From contig DAOVBC010000112.1 of assembly GCA_030670715.1 (NCBI GenBank), forward strand, positions 1 to 7,298: DNA of 7,298 bases. Reading direction: 5' to 3'. Positions 5,014 to 7,298 of this stretch are shown here, one piece after another. The stretch's first letter is position 1. Each line of letters begins with the position of its first letter. A model generated the notes under the pieces. The model ran no database searches and was not told the DNA's origin. It worked only from the letters and a program-made list of their open reading frames with translations. The translations under genes were made by a program, and so were the position numbers. The DNA comes from Deltaproteobacteria bacterium. GTDB lineage: Bacteria; Desulfobacterota; Desulfobacteria; Desulfobacterales; SG8-13.

Positions 5014-6114
5014 CTATCGCTTGTCGATATACCCTTCAATCATCACGTCATCCCCGAAACGCCTGACACTGATATTCTTCAAGGGGATGCTGTCGCGCAT
5101 TAAAACCGGTCCCGTCCCCCGGCAGATGGGTACACCGTCATCGCCCCCGAGAATCCTGGGTGCATAAAAAAAGATGACTTTGTCCACGATTCCATCTTTC
5201 AGGGCCGAAGCGATTACACGGCCGCCGCCTTCCACCAGCAGACTGGTAATCCCTGATGCACCGAGAACGTCCATCAGTGAATTCAGATCGATCAAACCGG
5301 ATTTTACTGCAGATTGAATGATTTGAATGCCTTTTCGCTCCAACCTGTTTTTTTTCTCAGCTGAAATCCCCGGACCGGTGATGATCATGGTGTCGGCTCT
5401 GGAATCAAGCCGCATAATTTTCGCTTTATCTGAAATCGATAACCGGGTGTCCAGAATAATTCTTTTCGGATCCCGGCCCTTTGCACCGCTGAGCCGGGTC
5501 GTTAAACTCGGATCGTCTCTTTTAACCGTGTCTGCCCCGACCATAATTGCGTCGACCGCGTGGCGCAGCCGGTGGACAAAGGCCCTGGATTCTTCCCCTG
5601 AAACCCATTTTGAGTCCCCTGTTTTAGTGGCGATCCGCCCATCCAGGGTAGCCGCACATTTTGCTGTTACAAAAGGGCGCCCGGTTTTGACATACTTGAC
5701 AAATACCTCATTCAGTTTTTCCGCCCGGTCTTCACAGACACCGGTTGTAATCCGGATGCCCTGCTGCTGTAAGAATTCGACACCGCCACCCTTAACATGG
5801 GGATTGACGTCCCGCATGGCAACAACCACATGCTGAATGCCGGCCGACAGAATTTTTCCCGTACACGGGGGGGTTCGGCCCGTATGATTGCACGGTTCAA
5901 GGGTAACATAAAGCGTCGCACCCCTGGCGGATTCACCTGCCGAATTGATGGCATTGATCTCGGCATGGGCTTTTCCGACCTTTTTGTGGTAACCCTTGCC
6001 AACAACCTGATCATTATTGACAACGACCGCGCCGACCATCGGATTGGGCGATGTATAACCCTGCCCCAGTTCCGCCAGGTCAAGAGCCATGTTCATGTAA
6101 TCTTCATCGTTCAT
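5014..6114 (-). CDS. ribD: Bifunctional diaminohydroxyphosphoribosylaminopyrimidine deaminase / 5-amino-6-(5-phosphoribosylamino)uracil reductase
   Basis: 366 residues, the usual length. The N-terminal half is a zinc deaminase: 'SPNPMVGAVVV' (22-32), H50-A-E52 with the proton-shuttle glutamate, and 'EPCNHTGRTPPC' with C75 and C84. The C-terminal half is the NADPH-dependent reductase: 'KCAATLDGRIATKTGDSKWV' (about 151-170), 'VGADTVKRDDPSLTTR' and 'LLVEGGGRVIASAL'. It carries out the second and third steps of the pyrimidine branch, after GTP cyclohydrolase II. The start is set at 6114 because MNDEDYMNMALDLAE aligns with the E. coli N-terminus. An in-frame GTG at 6144 would add 10 residues made from a repeat and is less likely. 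The ribosome binding site is weak (GAG about 6 bases upstream). Confidence 0.96.
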   Translation of the reverse strand: MNDEDYMNMALDLAELGQGYTSPNPMVGAVVVNNDQVVGKGYHKKVGKAHAEINAINSAGESARGATLYVTLEPCNHTGRTPPCTGKILSAGIQHVVVAMRDVNPHVKGGGVEFLQQQGIRITTGVCEDRAEKLNEVFVKYVKTGRPFVTAKCAATLDGRIATKTGDSKWVSGEESRAFVHRLRHAVDAIMVGADTVKRDDPSLTTRLSGAKGRDPKRIILDTRLSISDKAKIMRLDSRADTMIITGPGISAEKKNRLERKGIQIIQSAVKSGLIDLNSLMDVLGASGITSLLVEGGGRVIASALKDGIVDKVIFFYAPRILGGDDGVPICRGTGPVLMRDSIPLKNISVRRFGDDVMIEGYIDKR

Positions 6115-6116
6115 TT

Positions 6117-6144
6117 CTAACTCACAACGCGGAACTCGCAACAC
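6117..6144. repeat. Two tandem 14-base units between nrdR and ribD
   Basis: CTAACTCACAACGC (6117-6130) and GGAACTCGCAACAC (6131-6144) agree at 10 of 14 positions and fill almost the whole 33-base spacer. Read leftward, they give GTTGCGAGTT-like units. The repeat places the ribD start just beyond it and probably accounts for the weak ribosome binding site there. Confidence 0.5.
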
Positions 6145-6147
6145 GGG

Positions 6148-6603
6148 TTACTGCTTGCTCAACAGACTCTTCAATTCAGAAACGAAATCGTTGACGTCTT
6201 TAAATTCTCTGTATACCGAGGCGAAACGAACATAGGCCACATCATCGAGCTCATGCAGTTTCCCCATGACCTTCTCACCAAGCGTGTGAGACGGGATTTC
6301 TTTTTCCCCGATCTCCCGCAGGTCGCGTTCAAGCTCGTCGATAAATTCCTCAATCACGTTCATACTGATATTGCGCTTTTCACAGGCCCTTTTTATGCCG
6401 GAACGTATTTTTTCCCGGGAAAAAACTTCTCGTCGCCCATCCTTTTTTATAATCATGATTGGAATTTCTTCAATATGCTCGTAAGTCGTAAATCGGCGGG
6501 TGCAGACCAGGCACTCCCTGCGCCTGCGAATAACATTTCCATCCTTGCTCAATCTGGAGTCGATCACCTTGTTGTCAATTTCGCCGCAATACGGACATTT
6601 CAT
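6148..6603 (-). CDS. nrdR: Transcriptional repressor NrdR
   Basis: 151 residues, typical length. The N-terminal zinc ribbon uses C3, C6, C31 and C34 ('MKCPYCGEIDNKVIDSR' and 'RRRRECLVCTRRFTTYE') and carries the DNA-contacting arginines. An ATP-cone domain follows from about residue 49 ('MIIKKDGRREVFSREKIRSG') to 139. NrdR senses ATP/dATP and represses ribonucleotide reductase genes through paired NrdR boxes. The ATG (6603-6601) overlaps the TGA stop of the dCMP deaminase gene as ATGA, with a good GGGAGG site upstream, so the two are co-translated. No clear NrdR box pair is visible in the part of the upstream region that falls inside the window. Confidence 0.97.
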   Translation of the reverse strand: MKCPYCGEIDNKVIDSRLSKDGNVIRRRRECLVCTRRFTTYEHIEEIPIMIIKKDGRREVFSREKIRSGIKRACEKRNISMNVIEEFIDELERDLREIGEKEIPSHTLGEKVMGKLHELDDVAYVRFASVYREFKDVNDFVSELKSLLSKQ

Positions 6604-7079
6604 GTGGTTCCTCCCTGCGTGCTGCTGTCGTATTTAATCACTTCAACCCCTGCCTCCTCAAACATTTCCTCGGACATAACATCCGCGTATCCCGTCTGAT
6701 AACATATATTGTTGATCCCGGCATTGATGATCATTTTGGCACAAATCGAACAGGGCAAGTTGGTGCAGTAAAGCATGGCACCTTTGACAGACACACCGTG
6801 ATAGGCTGCCTGAATGATTGCGTTCTGTTCAGCATGAATTCCCCGGCACAGCTCATGCCTTTCGCCCGAGGGGACATTCATGGTTTCTCTAAGACAACCG
6901 ACCTCCAGGCAGTGCCTGATGCCTGACGGTGCTCCGTTGTAACCCGTGGTCAGAATGCGTTTGTCTTTGACGATGATTGCACCGACAGCACGCCGGGTGC
7001 AGGTAGACCGCTGCGCAACCAGAGAAGTAATATTCATAAAATAAGTATCCCAAGAGGGACGATTTTGCACCCGCGACAT
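6600..7079 (-). CDS. dCMP deaminase (ComEB-type cytidine/deoxycytidylate deaminase)
   Basis: 159 residues. The catalytic zinc site is complete: H82-A-E84 in 'GIHAEQNAI' and C110 with C113 in 'LPCSICAKM'. The N-terminal 'RPSWDTYFMNITSLVAQRSTCTRR' and 'GYNGAPSGIRHC', plus further cysteines C57, C62 and C78 around 'SGERHELC', match the dCMP deaminase family rather than free cytidine deaminases. It converts dCMP to dUMP and so feeds thymidylate synthesis. It is the first gene of the cluster and overlaps nrdR by 4 bases, which places two deoxynucleotide functions together. AGGAGG (7097-7092) lies 12 bases before the ATG at 7079, a rather long spacer. Confidence 0.95.
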   Translation of the reverse strand: MSRVQNRPSWDTYFMNITSLVAQRSTCTRRAVGAIIVKDKRILTTGYNGAPSGIRHCLEVGCLRETMNVPSGERHELCRGIHAEQNAIIQAAYHGVSVKGAMLYCTNLPCSICAKMIINAGINNICYQTGYADVMSEEMFEEAGVEVIKYDSSTQGGTT

Positions 7080-7127
7080 ATCGTTTAAAAACCTCCTAAC
7101 CCGGACTAAGTGCTCTAATTCCTAATT

Positions 7128-7133
7128 TTTATA
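7128..7133 (-). promoter_or_regulatory. Possible -10 element of the cluster promoter
   Basis: Read leftward, TATAAA at 7133-7128 matches the -10 consensus at 5 of 6 positions and lies about 50 bases before the dCMP deaminase start. No convincing -35 hexamer stands at 16-18 bases; GTGAAA at the edge of the palindromic element is at 20. This is the only promoter-like string seen between the element and the gene. Confidence 0.25.
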
Positions 7134-7154
7134 CCGTATGTTGGTTACTATTTT

Positions 7155-7238
7155 TTCACCACAGAGATCACAGAGCACACAGAGAAAAAATTAATTAATT
7201 TTGTTTGCCTCTGTGGTCTCTGCGGGCTCTGTGGTGAA
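7155..7238. repeat. Palindromic element of CACAGAG-type units upstream of the cluster
   Basis: The arms 7155-7184 and 7209-7238 are 30 bases each and are reverse complements at 25 of 30 positions, with perfect ends (TTCACCACAGAG / CTCTGTGGTGAA). Each arm is itself built of repeated ACAGAG/CTCTGTG units. The 24-base AT-rich loop contains a perfect 16-bp palindrome, AAAATTAATTAATTTT (7187-7202). I recall similar 'CACAGAG' strings as common intergenic repeats in bacterial genomes. It sits about 75 bases upstream of the first gene, immediately behind the presumed promoter. Confidence 0.75.
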
Positions 7239-7275
7239 GCTGTATTTTGGTCTACATTGATACTTTCATTATCTT

Positions 7276-7289
7276 ATACGTGATCGTAT
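7276..7289. other. Short inverted repeat near the right edge
   Basis: ATACG-TGAT-CGTAT is a perfect 5-bp inverted repeat with a 4-base spacer. It could be an operator half-site pair or chance. The remaining sequence from 7239 to 7298 shows no gene. Confidence 0.2.
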
Positions 7290-7298
7290 TTATGAATA

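Noticed and set aside
4863..5039. A longer riboflavin synthase starting at 5039
   Set aside because: The extra 59 residues would be translated from the hairpin cluster and the end of ribD, while the family N-terminus MFTGIIE begins exactly at 4862.
6115..6144. GTG start for ribD at 6144
   Set aside because: The added 10 residues come from the tandem 14-mer repeat, and the alignment with known RibD proteins begins at 6114.
7080..7154. NrdR box pair controlling the dcd-nrdR genes
   Set aside because: I looked for paired ACAC-TATAT-GTGT-like palindromes at helical spacing and found none in this segment.
7155..7238. CRISPR-like array from the repeated CACAGAG units
   Set aside because: The units are short, directly abutting and arranged as a palindrome. 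There are no regular spacers and no cas genes.

Overview
The window looks like a chromosomal stretch from a Gram-negative anaerobe-type bacterium, most likely a member of the Desulfobacterota (the former Deltaproteobacteria). I infer this from the gene order dCMP deaminase - nrdR - ribD - ribE - ribBA - ribH - nusB, from the protein sequences, and from AT-rich gaps full of palindromes. I cannot fix genus or species from sequence alone.

Layout. Positions 1-107 hold the start of a leftward nitroreductase-like gene cut by the window edge. Positions 108-532 are non-coding and dominated by a long imperfect inverted repeat (about 139-440), followed by a candidate rightward promoter. Positions 533-889 encode a 118-residue protein I do not recognise, the only rightward gene. 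A stem-loop lies in the convergent gap and covers the stop codon of the next gene, a leftward metallo-beta-lactamase-fold hydrolase (1011-1646). A 276-base gap with small repeats and a weak terminator candidate separates it from a seven-gene leftward cluster filling 1923-7079. The right end (7080-7298) is the cluster's upstream region and carries a palindromic element built of CACAGAG-type units.

How the genes work together. ribD, ribE, ribBA and ribH supply all the classical committed enzymes from GTP and ribulose 5-phosphate to riboflavin, except the separate phosphatase step. RibBA makes both the pyrimidine precursor and dihydroxybutanone phosphate. RibD deaminates and reduces the pyrimidine. 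RibH joins the two branches into lumazine. RibE dismutates lumazine to riboflavin. The cluster is led by two deoxynucleotide genes (dCMP deaminase and the ribonucleotide reductase repressor NrdR) and ends with the antitermination factor NusB. The junctions dcd/nrdR (4-base overlap), ribE/ribBA (3-base gap) and ribH/nusB (2-base gap) are tight. The junctions ribD/ribE and ribBA/ribH are opened by 151 and 109 bases of structured non-coding DNA. No FMN riboswitch is visible in any of these gaps.

No new defence, mobile or biosynthetic system is evident. The features most worth a second look are the long inverted repeat at 139-440, the hairpin cluster between ribD and ribE, the unrecognised 118-residue protein, and a glutamine in RibBA where the E. 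coli enzyme has its metal-binding histidine.
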